A DNA stretch of 46,640 nucleotides from Clostridia bacterium (GCA_036654455.1 JAVVRZ010000005.1:1-46640), one strand, 5' to 3'; positions 8,523 to 17,675 are shown, counted from the first letter of the stretch. Numbers and translations are program-made. Notes: generated from the sequence alone by a model not told the origin.

Positions 8523-8578
8523 TTTCTACCTCTTTAATGATAAATTATATATGTAATTGATAAAAATGTAAAGAACTA

Positions 8579-8608
8579 TTTACTTTTGTAACCAAAGTGT
8601 TATATAAT
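8579..8608 (+). promoter_or_regulatory. Sigma-A promoter of the patatin gene
   Basis: TTTACT (8579-8584), an 18-base spacer and a perfect TATAAT (8603-8608) lie 22 bases before the ATG. Confidence 0.55.
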
Positions 8609-8630
8609 AGTTTAGTATAAGGAGAATTTT

Positions 8631-9467
8631 ATGTGGCCGTTTAAGAAAAAGAAAAAAACCGAAGTAACGCAAATTATTAAGAAGAACAAACTGCCTTACA
8701 AAGCAGGTCTTTCTCTTGCCGGTGGCGGAGCGAGAGGTTTTGGACACGTTGGCGTACTTAAAGCGTTTGAAGAAGAAAATATTGTTTTTGACTATGTGAC
8801 CGGCACATCTGCTGGTAGTATGGTAGGGGCGTTATACGCTCTTGGTTTTACCAGCCAACAAATTATCGAGTTTGGCAAGTCGTTAAAGGCAAAAGATCTT
8901 AGACCTATCAGCTCGGTTTTAATTTCTGCGCCCTCAAAAAATATTGAAACACAATTAAATAAAGTTTTAGGCGGAGTAACTTTTGATAAATTGCAAATAC
9001 CTTTTTCTTGCGTTGCAGTAAATATCGCAACAGGAGAAGAAGTAGTGTTGTCTAAGGGCTTAGTAGCTCCTGCCGTTACGGCAAGTTGCGCTGCGCCTAT
9101 ATTTTTTAAGCCAGCAGTAATCGACGGAGTTCAACTTGTAGACGGCGGACTTCTCAACACTATGCCCGCCGACATAGTTAGGCAAATGGGGGCGGAAATT
9201 GTAATTTCGGTAGATATCAACAGCAAACGTGCGCAAGGCACAACTTCAAGTAAATTGCTCAACGTGCTTGTTGCAACTTGGCGAATTGCAACTTCGGCGT
9301 CGGCATACAAAGGATATATGAATTCGGACTTAGTTATACAACCCGACCTTGACCGCTTCAAAGCAACTTCGCTTGACCAAGATATTGACGAGATGGTAGA
9401 AGAAGGCTACAAGGCAGCCAAAGAACAAATGCCACAGATTAAAAAATTGTTAGGCATAATTAAATAA
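8631..9467 (+). CDS. Patatin-like phospholipase
   Basis: This 278-residue cytoplasmic serine esterase belongs to the bacterial patatin/RssA-like family, which deacylates phospholipids or related esters. It has the Gly-rich oxyanion loop GGGARGFGH (31-39), the nucleophile motif GTSAGS with Ser60 and the dyad aspartate Asp171 in VDGGLLNTMP. The very basic N-terminus (KKKKKT) may bind acidic membranes. The AAGGAG site before ATG 8631 is well placed. The next gene starts 42 bases downstream, so it probably shares the transcript with the MBL-fold protein and perhaps the aro genes. The physiological substrate is unknown. Confidence 0.9.
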   Translation: MWPFKKKKKTEVTQIIKKNKLPYKAGLSLAGGGARGFGHVGVLKAFEEENIVFDYVTGTSAGSMVGALYALGFTSQQIIEFGKSLKAKDLRPISSVLISAPSKNIETQLNKVLGGVTFDKLQIPFSCVAVNIATGEEVVLSKGLVAPAVTASCAAPIFFKPAVIDGVQLVDGGLLNTMPADIVRQMGAEIVISVDINSKRAQGTTSSKLLNVLVATWRIATSASAYKGYMNSDLVIQPDLDRFKATSLDQDIDEMVEEGYKAAKEQMPQIKKLLGIIK

Positions 9468-9509
9468 ATAAAATGTGTTTTTAAAACATTTACATAAAGG
9501 GGTACGCAA

Positions 9510-10835
9510 ATGGCAGATTCAAAAAAAGCAAGTCCTAAAAAATCAGGCGGTAAAAAGACTAAAAATAAGACCGAACAAACAAGCGATATTTTATCTTTTG
9601 CAACTAAGGTTGTTGCTGCGGGAGCGGTAGCTTCGGCTGTAAGCCGTAGGGGAAGCAAAAAAACTAAACGAATGACTAGCGTAGTAATATTTTTGCTTTG
9701 CATAGTTATTTTTGCCGTTGGCGTAATGTATTATTTTGACGTTCCGCCTTTAAATTTCGGCGACGGATTTAAATTTTATACCTATGAGGTCAACCAGTTT
9801 GACACTCCAACAGCCACAGTTTCGGGCGAACTCAATATACATTTTATTGATGTTGGACAAGGAGATTGTATTTTTATTCAATTTCCAGACGGCAAAACTA
9901 TGCTAATCGATGGTGGCGAACGTCGAACCGCTGTCGCTACGGGTATTCCTCAATATTTATTTGCTCTTTATCCTAGTCAAGACACAATTACCATAGACTA
10001 TTGTATGCTAACTCACTGCGATTCCGACCACTGCGGTAGTTTAGACGACGTTATCGCTAACCCAAAAATCAACGTTAAGTCGGTCTATCAGCCACGAGTT
10101 TATTCTAAATGCTCAAATGACCCGTTGCGTAGTTTAATGCAACAAAATCCAAATGCGTATAAGCACGTTCCCGAGATAAATACCGGCGTTTACGAGTCGT
10201 TTGTAGAAGCTGTTTATCAAGAAAAGCTTTCGGGCGTTTTAACTGAGATTAATTATAATTTTGAAGGGCAAATTATAAGCGGTAGCGATTATTCCATACA
10301 TACCTATAACCCTAGCGAAGAAATGTACGGCGACTTATCTACGGCTTACGAAAAAAATGATATTTCACCATTGATGGTTCTAACCTATGGCAATTATGAT
10401 ATTTTGCTTACCGGCGACTGCGATAAAAATGCCGAACAAAATTTTGTAGATAACTTAAATGGCGAACTTACTTTTGCCGATGGGTTTGTTTGGGACGGCG
10501 ATTGCGAAGTGCTTAAAGTAGGTCATCACGGCGGGCGTGACAGCACTAATCAATTCTTTATCGACACAGTCAAACCCGAATATGCCGTAATAAGCGTTGC
10601 CGAAAAGAACAAACACGGACACCCTACCCAAGACGCTCTTTCTAGAATTGACAAATATACCGACGAAATATATATGACAAGTAAGTTAGGCAGTATAGCT
10701 ATGCGTATCAACAAAGACGGCATAAGTTGGGCAAATTCACTTAAAACCGAACTTCCTTTTACCGCAATAATACAAATTAGCTTAATAGCCCAAACTTTAA
10801 GTATGTTAAATAGTAATTATTGTAGGTATTTATGA
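9510..10835 (+). CDS. Membrane-anchored MBL-fold hydrolase, ComEC-like
   Basis: The 441-residue protein begins with a Lys-rich cytoplasmic segment (1-55), one transmembrane helix (about 56-76) and then an extracellular metallo-beta-lactamase domain. The domain opens with IHFIDVGQGDCIFI, the entry motif of the ComEC C-terminal hydrolase. The metal motif THCDSDHCG lies at 168-176, LLTGDCD near 300 and VGHHGGRDST near 325. It lacks the ComEC competence channel, so it is one of the stand-alone ComEC-like hydrolases, possibly a nuclease or phosphodiesterase. The final TGA overlaps the aroC ATG (ATGA at 10832-10835), indicating translational coupling to the aro operon. A functional link to aromatics is not implied. 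Confidence 0.85.
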   Translation: MADSKKASPKKSGGKKTKNKTEQTSDILSFATKVVAAGAVASAVSRRGSKKTKRMTSVVIFLLCIVIFAVGVMYYFDVPPLNFGDGFKFYTYEVNQFDTPTATVSGELNIHFIDVGQGDCIFIQFPDGKTMLIDGGERRTAVATGIPQYLFALYPSQDTITIDYCMLTHCDSDHCGSLDDVIANPKINVKSVYQPRVYSKCSNDPLRSLMQQNPNAYKHVPEINTGVYESFVEAVYQEKLSGVLTEINYNFEGQIISGSDYSIHTYNPSEEMYGDLSTAYEKNDISPLMVLTYGNYDILLTGDCDKNAEQNFVDNLNGELTFADGFVWDGDCEVLKVGHHGGRDSTNQFFIDTVKPEYAVISVAEKNKHGHPTQDALSRIDKYTDEIYMTSKLGSIAMRINKDGISWANSLKTELPFTAIIQISLIAQTLSMLNSNYCRYL

Positions 10836-11884
10836 TTAAATTAGAAGTTTTTGGCGCTTCGCATAGTAAATTTATTGGCGGAAAAGTGTGGGGGCTACCC
10901 AAAGGCTACGCTATTGACCAATCACAAATTCTCAGCGAGCTTAAAAAAAGACAAAACGGCTATGGAAGAAGCGCAAGACAACAAATAGAAAGCAACAACT
11001 TTCTTATTACAAGAGGTATTAAAAACAATAAAACTACGGGCGGAACGCTAGAATTTTTTATCAAAAATTTTGACGACGATATTTTGAGCAAACCAGAAAT
11101 TACTGCGTTAAGAAGCGGACACGCAGATTACGTTGGTTGCGTAAAATATAATCTTACTTCGGCTAGGCAAATAGCCGAGATGTCTAGCGGTCGTAACACG
11201 CTTGCGCATACTGTTTTAGGCGCTATATGTAAGCAAATTCTTGCAACAAAAGATATATTTTTTTACAGTTATGTAAGGCAAATAGGCGGTGTTTCTACCG
11301 ATATAGATGTAAATTTATCCCAAGCTATGCAAATTGAGGCAAGTTTAGTAAGATGTCCCGACCAAACTGCATCGCAACAAATGGTAGAATTAATCGACAA
11401 AGCAAGGCTTAACGGCGATACGCTAGGCGGAATTTGCCAAGTCGTTTGCTCAAATTTGCCTATCGGTTTAGGCGAGATTGTTCCTTACGCCGACAAACTT
11501 CAAAGTTTAGTAGGTAGATATTTGCTTTCGATTCCTTCGGTTAAGGGCATCGAATTTGGCAAATGGTTTGGTTCAAGTTTTGTCGGTAGCGATTGCGTCG
11601 AGCAGTTTGCTCTAAATGGACAGCGAATTGTCTACGATACAAATTTTTGTGGCGGAACAATAGGCGGTCTTACTACGGGCGGAGAATTGACGGTAAGACT
11701 TGCGGTTAAACCTATAAGTTCGCTAGCGTTACCTACCCAAACTATTGATTTATTGACTAAACAAGTCGTAACAACTTATCACGAAAGAAGTGATGTTTGC
11801 GTAGTTCCAAACATAGCTGTAATTGCCGAAAATATGCTTTCGGCAACAATATTAAATTTATTTAGTAAGGAGGGCTTAGTTTAA
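10832..11884 (+). CDS. aroC: Chorismate synthase
   Basis: AroC converts 5-enolpyruvylshikimate-3-phosphate to chorismate using reduced FMN. The 350-residue protein has the family blocks in order: GASHSKFIGG at the N-terminus (more often GESHG), GYGRSARQQIE, RSGHADYVGCVKYN, the region EMSSGRNTLAHTVLGAI and, near the C-terminus, GGLTTGGE followed by a proline-rich strand. It is somewhat divergent in the GESHG and RxSARE positions but complete. It overlaps the gene before it by 4 bases and the aroB start by one base (TAATG). AAGGAGG near its end serves aroB. Confidence 0.92.
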   Translation: MIKLEVFGASHSKFIGGKVWGLPKGYAIDQSQILSELKKRQNGYGRSARQQIESNNFLITRGIKNNKTTGGTLEFFIKNFDDDILSKPEITALRSGHADYVGCVKYNLTSARQIAEMSSGRNTLAHTVLGAICKQILATKDIFFYSYVRQIGGVSTDIDVNLSQAMQIEASLVRCPDQTASQQMVELIDKARLNGDTLGGICQVVCSNLPIGLGEIVPYADKLQSLVGRYLLSIPSVKGIEFGKWFGSSFVGSDCVEQFALNGQRIVYDTNFCGGTIGGLTTGGELTVRLAVKPISSLALPTQTIDLLTKQVVTTYHERSDVCVVPNIAVIAENMLSATILNLFSKEGLV

Positions 11885-12828
11885 TGGGAATTATTTACAA
11901 AAAATTAGATGTCGCTCAGCTTACAAAAGATAACACAGTTTTTGTCACCATAACAAGATTTGCCAAGCTTTTTAATTTACCAAAGGACAAAACCTTTATC
12001 GTGCCAAGCGGAGAGATGGTAAAATCACTTTATTACGCAAAAAAGTTATGTAATTTTTTAATTAAAAAGAACATAACTAGGCAGGGCGCAATCGTAGCCA
12101 TAGGCGGTGGGACAGTAGGCGACCTTTCAGGTTTTGTAGCCAGTGTTTACTTGCGAGGAATTGACCTTATTCTTGTTCCAACAACATTACTTGCTCAAAT
12201 AGATAGTTCTATCGGCGGTAAAACGGCTATAAATTACAAAGGTATTAAAAATATAATCGGTTCATTCTATCCCGCAAAACAAATTATAGTAGATTTTAGC
12301 TTACTTCACACCCTTAACAATAAAGAACTTATAAATGGTTATGGCGAACTGGTAAAATATACATTATTAAATCAAGAAATAGACCAACTTTACAAGTACG
12401 ACGAGTATTTTAATGCGCCTTTAATTCAAAAGTGTATCGAATACAAAGATTTAATAGTATCTAGCGATTATTACGACCATTCTTTGCGTAGAAACCTTAG
12501 CTTAGGGCATACGATAGGTCATGCGATAGAAAAATGTTATAATATTCCTCACGGTAGAGCTGTTCTTTATGGTTTATATTACGAATTAATGATTTCTTCT
12601 TACTTAGGATATTTAAATTCAACCGACTTGGCTTGGGCTCGCAAACGCATACTTGACATTTCGCCTATTCCAAAATTACATAACATCAAAAATTTAGTTA
12701 GCTTAATGCAATATGACAAAAAGAACAATTTTGACAGCATAAACTTTGTATTGTTTATTGGCAACTTTTCCACCAAAGAAATATCTTTATCTTACGAGGA
12801 GGTTACAAAAATTTTACAATGTCTATGA
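11884..12828 (+). CDS. aroB: 3-dehydroquinate synthase
   Basis: AroB cyclises DAHP to 3-dehydroquinate with NAD+ and a divalent metal. The 314-residue protein is on the short side (usually about 350), the difference lying mainly in the N-terminal Rossmann part. NAD-binding GGGTVGDLSGFVAS spans about 74-87, and PTTLLAQIDSSIGGKTAIN lies near 100-117. Metal-ligand blocks NGYGELVKY near 155 and SLGHTIGHAIE plus IPHGRAV near 205-226 are all present. The ATG at 11884 has AAGGAGG 9 bases upstream. Its last 4-10 bases overlap the aroA start. Confidence 0.94.
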   Translation: MGIIYKKLDVAQLTKDNTVFVTITRFAKLFNLPKDKTFIVPSGEMVKSLYYAKKLCNFLIKKNITRQGAIVAIGGGTVGDLSGFVASVYLRGIDLILVPTTLLAQIDSSIGGKTAINYKGIKNIIGSFYPAKQIIVDFSLLHTLNNKELINGYGELVKYTLLNQEIDQLYKYDEYFNAPLIQKCIEYKDLIVSSDYYDHSLRRNLSLGHTIGHAIEKCYNIPHGRAVLYGLYYELMISSYLGYLNSTDLAWARKRILDISPIPKLHNIKNLVSLMQYDKKNNFDSINFVLFIGNFSTKEISLSYEEVTKILQCL

Positions 12829-14051
12829 TTGTAACTCCTATCAAACGCATTAATATCAAACAATCTTCAAACGTAGGCGATAAATCTATCACGCATAGAT
12901 TGCTTATTTTGGCGTCTATTTCTTCGGGAGTTAGCCACATAAGTAACGCAAATACAGGCGAAGATGTTGCGCATACAGTAGATTGTCTTAATAGATTAGG
13001 CGCAAATATTATTTGTAATGGCTCTTATTTTACCGTAAACCCAATCAAAAAAGTTGTAAGTCGAGCCACTCTTGATTGTGGCAATAGCGGTACGACAGCT
13101 CGATTGCTCGCCGGACTTGTCGCAGGCTTAGGCGTAAACGCTAAATTTATAGGTGACCCTTCATTGTCTTCTAGGCCTATGTCAATGCTCCTACCTCTGC
13201 AACAAATGGGGGCTAATGTAGAATATACTAGCGACAGTTTGTTCGTCCTAACGGCAAATGAGGGGCTTAAAGGCATAACTTACCGCAACACTTCTTGCTC
13301 TGCGCAGATTAAGAGCGCAATTTTAATAGCCGGACTGTTTGCCGAAGGCATTACTACAATCGAAGAAACTGATAAATCTCGTGACCACACCGAACGAGCT
13401 TTGTTATATTTTGGCGCAAATATTAAAATGGAAGATAAGATTATTTTGACTAAATCTAATCTATACGGTCGAGATGTCTTTGTGCCAAATGATATTTCAA
13501 CAGCTAGCTACGTTATTGCCCTAGCTTTATGCAAAGGCAAAGCCGTTATCCATAACGTAGGCATTAACCCAACGAGAATGGGCGTAGTTTTAGCATTACA
13601 AAATTCTCACGCAAAAATTACAATTAAAAATATCCGCTCGAATGGTTTTGAAGAATTTGCCGACATTTACGTATACAAAAGCAAACTTAAAAAGTTTGAA
13701 AATCTTGCGCCAATTTGTCAAATTGCCGACGAAATACCTTTGCTTGCTTTGCTTAGCGCCTACTACAAAAAAGAATTTGTGGTTAAGGGCGCAAGTTCGC
13801 TTACCACAAAAGAAACTAATCGGCTAGCTACGACAGCGCAACTTATACAGAGTTTAGGCGGAGTTGCAAATTATGATAGCGACAGTTTGACAATTTCTAA
13901 GTCAAGTGGTATTATCGGTGGCAATATCACAACTTACGGCGACCATAGAATTGCCCTTTGCGGAATAGTCGCAGGTAATATTTCAAAAAACGGCGTAAAT
14001 ATAGATAATGCCGATTGTATAAATATATCTTCCCCAAATTTTTATATATAG
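12819..14051 (+). CDS. aroA: 3-phosphoshikimate 1-carboxyvinyltransferase (EPSP synthase)
   Basis: AroA transfers enolpyruvate from PEP to shikimate-3-phosphate. The 410-residue protein shows VGDKSITHR near 19-27 (shikimate-3-phosphate/PEP lysine), GNSGTTARLLAGL near 87-99, SRPM near 120, SAQIKSAILIAGL near 162 and DHTERALLYFGA near 192, with a C-terminal GDHRIAL block. Two starts are possible. ATG 12819 gives a 10-base overlap with aroB. ATG 12825 gives the ATGA overlap typical of coupled genes. The GAGGAGG at 12796-12802 is rather far from both, so reinitiation is likely and the start is uncertain by two codons. Confidence 0.95.
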   Translation: MSMIVTPIKRINIKQSSNVGDKSITHRLLILASISSGVSHISNANTGEDVAHTVDCLNRLGANIICNGSYFTVNPIKKVVSRATLDCGNSGTTARLLAGLVAGLGVNAKFIGDPSLSSRPMSMLLPLQQMGANVEYTSDSLFVLTANEGLKGITYRNTSCSAQIKSAILIAGLFAEGITTIEETDKSRDHTERALLYFGANIKMEDKIILTKSNLYGRDVFVPNDISTASYVIALALCKGKAVIHNVGINPTRMGVVLALQNSHAKITIKNIRSNGFEEFADIYVYKSKLKKFENLAPICQIADEIPLLALLSAYYKKEFVVKGASSLTTKETNRLATTAQLIQSLGGVANYDSDSLTISKSSGIIGGNITTYGDHRIALCGIVAGNISKNGVNIDNADCINISSPNFYI

Positions 14052-14067
14052 TTGGAGAGAATTACTA

Positions 14068-14859
14068 ATGAAAAGATTTGCTTTGCTAGGCTCTAATTTA
14101 GCCAACAGCCTTTCGCCTAAAATGTATGCTTTTTTCTCGAAAAAGAGTGGCATACCTTTAATATACGAAACGGTAGAACTTAACGAAAACGCAACCGACC
14201 AAGAAATTCTTGATGTAATCAAGCAATACGACGGCGTAAACGTCACAATTCCTTTTAAATTTCGGGTCGGCAAGCTTTTGGGTAAAAATACGCCCAAAAA
14301 TACCGTTATAAATAGTCCGGAAGGCGACATAACTTCTTATTCGACCGATGGCGAAGGCGTCCTTGCTGCGCTTGATTATTACGGTATTGAAGTTACCGGC
14401 AAGCATTTGTTAATTTTAGGCGCTGGGGGAGCGGCATATTCGGCGACAAAATCGTTACTTAGCGTTGACGCAGAACTTACAGTAGTAGACCGTCACAAAA
14501 AGAAAGCAAAAAATCTTATGAAAGAACTAAACATTGCTTCCCCTGTTACCAAGGTTAATGGCATTTTGTCTTTTATTCCGCTTAAAAATAAACTTTTTTA
14601 TGTAAGTAAGAGAGATATTAGCAAATGTGATTTTGTATTTGATTGTCTTTATAGTAGCGAAACCGAATTACTAAAAACAGCCAGAAAATATCAAAAAACA
14701 GCTATAAATGGTCTGTCTATGTTGTTTTTTCAAGGCGTGCTAAACTTCTATTTGTTTACCGGATATAGATTTACCAACACAAAATTGCTTTTTGAGGAGT
14801 TTTATGAATATTCTTATAATCAACGGGCCGAATTTAAACTTACTGGGAAAAAGGGATAG
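14068..14859 (+). CDS. aroE: Shikimate dehydrogenase
   Basis: AroE reduces 3-dehydroshikimate to shikimate with NADPH. The 263-residue protein has the substrate pocket motif SLSPKM (14-19), catalytic Lys64 in NVTIPFK and the catalytic Asp94 in STDGEG, where NTDG is more usual. The dinucleotide fold motif GAGGAAYSA spans 118-126, and LFFQGVLNFYLFTG carries the C-terminal Gln. The ATG at 14068 has GGAGAG upstream. The last 56 bases overlap the aroQ coding sequence in another frame. This is a long overlap for an operon and worth noting. Confidence 0.92.
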   Translation: MKRFALLGSNLANSLSPKMYAFFSKKSGIPLIYETVELNENATDQEILDVIKQYDGVNVTIPFKFRVGKLLGKNTPKNTVINSPEGDITSYSTDGEGVLAALDYYGIEVTGKHLLILGAGGAAYSATKSLLSVDAELTVVDRHKKKAKNLMKELNIASPVTKVNGILSFIPLKNKLFYVSKRDISKCDFVFDCLYSSETELLKTARKYQKTAINGLSMLFFQGVLNFYLFTGYRFTNTKLLFEEFYEYSYNQRAEFKLTGKKG

Positions 14860-15229
14860 CAATCTTTACGGTAAAGATACCTTAGACGAACTTAACGCAA
14901 AACTTGCTAAATATGCAACTAATTTAGGCGCAAACTTATCTTTTTATTTTTCAAATTGCGAAGGCGAGCTTATAACCGCTATGCAACAGGCAGATTGTCA
15001 AGCAATTATTCTCAACGCAGGCGCATATTCGCATTATTCGTACGCAATTAGAGATTGTATCGAGGCAATTAAAGTCCCGGTTGTTGAAGTTCACCTTTCT
15101 AATATTTTAGCAAGAGAAGAATTTAGACAAAAACGAGTTTTTCAAGATGTCGTCGTCGGCTTTTTTTGTGGCGAGCAAATTAATAGTTATGTCAAAGCTA
15201 TCGACTTTTGTTTAGCTTTAAAAAAATGA
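14804..15229 (+). CDS. aroQ: 3-dehydroquinate dehydratase, type II
   Basis: AroQ dehydrates 3-dehydroquinate to 3-dehydroshikimate and works as a dodecamer. I choose ATG 14804 (141 residues) because the upstream in-frame TTG at 14792 overlaps the GAGGAG Shine-Dalgarno. The N-terminus then begins MNILIINGPNLNLLG exactly as in the family. Expected catalytic residues are present: Arg17, Tyr22, Asn71 in NAGAYSHYS, Glu95 and His97 in VEVHLSN, and Arg108 in REEFR. The start is embedded in aroE, and the stop overlaps the aroK start (ATGA at 15226-15229). Confidence 0.95.
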   Translation: MNILIINGPNLNLLGKRDSNLYGKDTLDELNAKLAKYATNLGANLSFYFSNCEGELITAMQQADCQAIILNAGAYSHYSYAIRDCIEAIKVPVVEVHLSNILAREEFRQKRVFQDVVVGFFCGEQINSYVKAIDFCLALKK

Positions 15230-15726
15230 AAAATATAGCTATTATCGGTATGATGGGCGTAGGCAAAACAACGATTGCAAAACTTCTTGCAAAACAGCTT
15301 GATAAATATTCTTTTGACACCGACGAATATGTCGAATATATTCGTGGGCAAAGCATATCAAAAATTATCGCCGACTATGGCGAGCAAACTTTTCGTGAGC
15401 TAGAAGCGCAAGTTTTTTCGCTTGCCGTATCATACGAAAATGTCGTTATTTCTTGTGGCGGGGGTATAGTTCTCGGGGAGAATGCTACAAAACTAAGAGA
15501 ATGTACTGTGGTGTATTTGTCGGCAACCCCAAAAGTTCTTGCCGATAGACTAAAAACTTCTTACCCTAGACCGCTACTTAGCGGTAACGACGAGCAAGAA
15601 ATTTGTAATATTTATAATCAAAGAAAAATTTTATATCAACAATTTGCCGATATCACAATAAATTGTTCATATTTATCACGCAAAGCCACAGCGCAACAAA
15701 TTATTGAAAAATTGAAATTATTTTAA
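15226..15726 (+). CDS. aroK: Shikimate kinase
   Basis: AroK phosphorylates shikimate at O3. From ATG 15226 the protein is 166 residues, the family norm. An upstream TTG at 15208 would add six residues but breaks the ATGA coupling with aroQ. Walker A is GMMGVGKT (8-15). Substrate-binding residues appear in DTDEY (31-35), Arg57 in FRELE and GGG (78-80), and the lid has RPLLSG (115-120). It is the last gene of the aroC-aroB-aroA-aroE-aroQ-aroK run. No DAHP synthase, chorismate mutase or tyr/phe/trp gene is in the window, so entry to and exit from the pathway are encoded elsewhere. Confidence 0.95.
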   Translation: MKNIAIIGMMGVGKTTIAKLLAKQLDKYSFDTDEYVEYIRGQSISKIIADYGEQTFRELEAQVFSLAVSYENVVISCGGGIVLGENATKLRECTVVYLSATPKVLADRLKTSYPRPLLSGNDEQEICNIYNQRKILYQQFADITINCSYLSRKATAQQIIEKLKLF

Positions 15727-15804
15727 CTACAATTTAAACTAAAAAGTAAATTGCATTTTAAATTCACTACAATTCAAACTAAAAAATAAATTACATTTAA
15801 ATTA
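15726..15804. repeat. Tandem duplication, 40-bp unit, two copies
   Basis: A unit starting ACTACAATT at 15726 recurs at 15766 with a few substitutions (AAACTAAAAAGTAAATT versus AAACTAAAAAATAAATT). It lies between the aroK stop and its terminator. Confidence 0.7.
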
Positions 15805-15834
15805 AAAAGCCTAACTATTATAGTTAGGCTTTTT
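15804..15834. terminator. Bidirectional terminator between aroK and the convergent gene
   Basis: AAAAAGCCTAACTA (15804-15817) and its exact complement (15821-15834) flank a TTA loop, with an A-run on the left and a T-run on the right. It serves the aro operon and the minus-strand gene at 15847-16611. Confidence 0.9.
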
Positions 15835-15846
15835 GTAAATACTAAT

Positions 15847-16611
15847 TTAAATTAAATTACTTTCAATCAATAGGACGTTTACTTTTTTTATGTACGCTTC
15901 GCTAGATTTTACAATACAAAGCGTATTTTTAAAAGCTATCCACATCAACTTAATTAGCTTTGGGTTTTTACATAGCAAAGCGTTTTTGAGCGACAAAGTT
16001 ATTTCCAAACAGTCTTGTTTGTCTTGTTGACAAAAATATGTTTCGGTGTTTAGTTTTTGCGACAATCTATCTAGTTGTTGGGTCATTTCTATTAACGCCG
16101 TTGTATTTATATAAATATTCTCAACTTCAAAGTATTTTGTGGCTATATCTTGTTCTTCTAAATTTAAGGTGTCGGGATTAGTGCTATTTAGAATGTCCTC
16201 GCCGGCTTTTTTAAAAGGTTTTAGAAATTGTGTTGCAAACTGCGAATAAGATATGTTGACGTCTTCGTTAGCATAGTACTCGTTGAGAAAATCGCTAAGA
16301 TTTCTTCTTGCGCTATCAAACTCGGTAAGTAGACACACAACAAAAGCAAATAAACGAATTGGGTTGATAGGGGGCTTTATTTTATTGTGTTTTGTGCCGT
16401 CGGGTAACACTACGCTCTCTTTTGCTCGTAAAAATTCTACGGCATAGGTAGTGTCGGCAAGCGATTGCATAGCGCAATCTAGCAAGGGTTTAATGTCGGC
16501 AATACACCTAAGCATATTGGTAATTGCTTTGTCGGCAAGTATCATTTTAGATTGTATCAAATCATTTGCTCGATAAACAAAATCTTTAATGTTGTTTTGC
16601 AAATCTTCCAT
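15847..16611 (-). CDS. Uncharacterised helical cytoplasmic protein
   Basis: I do not recognise this 254-residue protein. It has no signal peptide or clear transmembrane segment, and it looks almost entirely alpha-helical, with heptad-like hydrophobic spacing in 1-60 and 165-215. A conserved-looking Pro-rich turn IKPPINPIR lies near 98-106. The ATG at 16611 faces the divergent DUF4364 gene across 154 bases, which contain that gene's promoter. The divergent arrangement beside a DNA-binding-like protein may mean shared regulation, which is inference. Confidence 0.65.
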   Translation of the reverse strand: MEDLQNNIKDFVYRANDLIQSKMILADKAITNMLRCIADIKPLLDCAMQSLADTTYAVEFLRAKESVVLPDGTKHNKIKPPINPIRLFAFVVCLLTEFDSARRNLSDFLNEYYANEDVNISYSQFATQFLKPFKKAGEDILNSTNPDTLNLEEQDIATKYFEVENIYINTTALIEMTQQLDRLSQKLNTETYFCQQDKQDCLEITLSLKNALLCKNPKLIKLMWIAFKNTLCIVKSSEAYIKKVNVLLIESNLI

Positions 16612-16705
16612 ACGCCATTTACTCCTATTTTTCTTGATTATATCATAGTTACTTAGGCTTTACAAATCAATTTGAAATTATTATTAAAAAAAATATCAAA
16701 CTCTG

Positions 16706-16734
16706 TTGTTTTATGTACAAATGTGTTGTATAAT
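16706..16734 (+). promoter_or_regulatory. Sigma-A promoter of the DUF4364 gene
   Basis: TTGTTT (16706-16711), exactly 17 bases and TATAAT (16729-16734) lie 31 bases before the ATG at 16766. Confidence 0.65.
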
Positions 16735-16765
16735 TTAGTTCTAGTAATCTGCAAAGGAAATTGTA

Positions 16766-17302
16766 ATGGTAGGACTAACACAAGACAGCACGCAAAATAA
16801 ACTCATCTTATTATTTATAATAGACCAAATGGAAATGCCTCTTGCCGAGAGCACTATTTTTGACCTATGCCAAAATAAAAATAATTGGATTGAGTATTTA
16901 GATTGTAAAATTGCCCTTGAACAACTTGTCGAGGCAAAGTTTGTTTGTAAGGTTGGCAATGGCACAGGCGAGCCTTTTTATAACATAACGGTAGAAGGCA
17001 GGGTTTGTTTGGCGCACTTTTTTGTTAGAATTCCGTCCTCAACCCGAGATGTGATTAAGAGTTATATCAGCGCAAATAGAATGAGCTATCGCCGTAGGCA
17101 AGAATACAACTCGACTTACACCAAAAAAGAAGACGGCACTTATGATGTTATTTTGCGTATTATTGACAATCTTCAAGTATCGTTAGAAATAAAGATTTGC
17201 GTCCCTAATCGCAATGTAGCTAAGTATTTAGACAAAACGTGGGGCGACAAAGCCACAAAGGCATATTCTCAAATATATGACTTGCTTATCGAACAGCAGT
17301 AA
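16766..17302 (+). CDS. DUF4364 family winged-helix-like protein
   Basis: The 178-residue protein resembles the Firmicutes DUF4364 family: an N-terminal winged helix-turn-helix-like domain (NKLILLFIIDQMEMPLAEST, then ALEQLVEAKFVCKV and FYNITVEGR, to about 80) followed by a mixed C-terminal domain (about 95-178). Family members have no settled function, but their N-terminal fold resembles transcriptional regulators. AAGGA precedes the ATG. A good promoter is present and no clear terminator is seen after the stop. Confidence 0.75.
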   Translation: MVGLTQDSTQNKLILLFIIDQMEMPLAESTIFDLCQNKNNWIEYLDCKIALEQLVEAKFVCKVGNGTGEPFYNITVEGRVCLAHFFVRIPSSTRDVIKSYISANRMSYRRRQEYNSTYTKKEDGTYDVILRIIDNLQVSLEIKICVPNRNVAKYLDKTWGDKATKAYSQIYDLLIEQQ

Positions 17303-17540
17303 TTTTTAGTTTTTTAGAATTTATTTTTTTACGACAATATTTTAATTTTTTAGTATTTTTTTATTCTCTTATTTATAGCGGTAGTTTTTAATTTTTTTAA
17401 TTCTTTATTTACGACAATGGTTTTTAACCTTTTGATATTTATTATGTTTGCACTCTTTAAACAGTGTATTTTTTTAACTTTTAGCATTTTATTTATATTT
17501 GTCCTAAATGTAATTATTAAATTAATTTGATACAAAGTTA

Positions 17541-17675
17541 TACTTAATTAACTTGATAAATATATAACCTTACAACTATTGCACTTATGTATATGCTTAC
17601 CACTTAATTAACTAGATAAATATATAACCTTACAACTATGGTACTTATGTATATATGTACCACTTATTTAATCTA
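17541..17675. repeat. 60-bp tandem repeat in a gene-free AT-rich gap
   Basis: Two copies of a 60-base unit (17541-17600 and 17601-17660), nearly identical over ACTTAATTAACT and ATATATAACCTTACAACTAT, are followed by a decaying third. The whole gap 17303-17871 (569 bases) is extremely AT-rich and has T-rich imperfect repeats at 17310-17420 but no gene. It sits just upstream of surface cassette 1 and may hold its regulatory DNA. Confidence 0.75.

Noticed and set aside
17350..17535. 61-codon minus-strand frame in the cassette 1 upstream gap
   Set aside because: It is very Lys/Asn/Ile-rich, made of imperfect repeats of AT-rich DNA, without a ribosome site or known motif.
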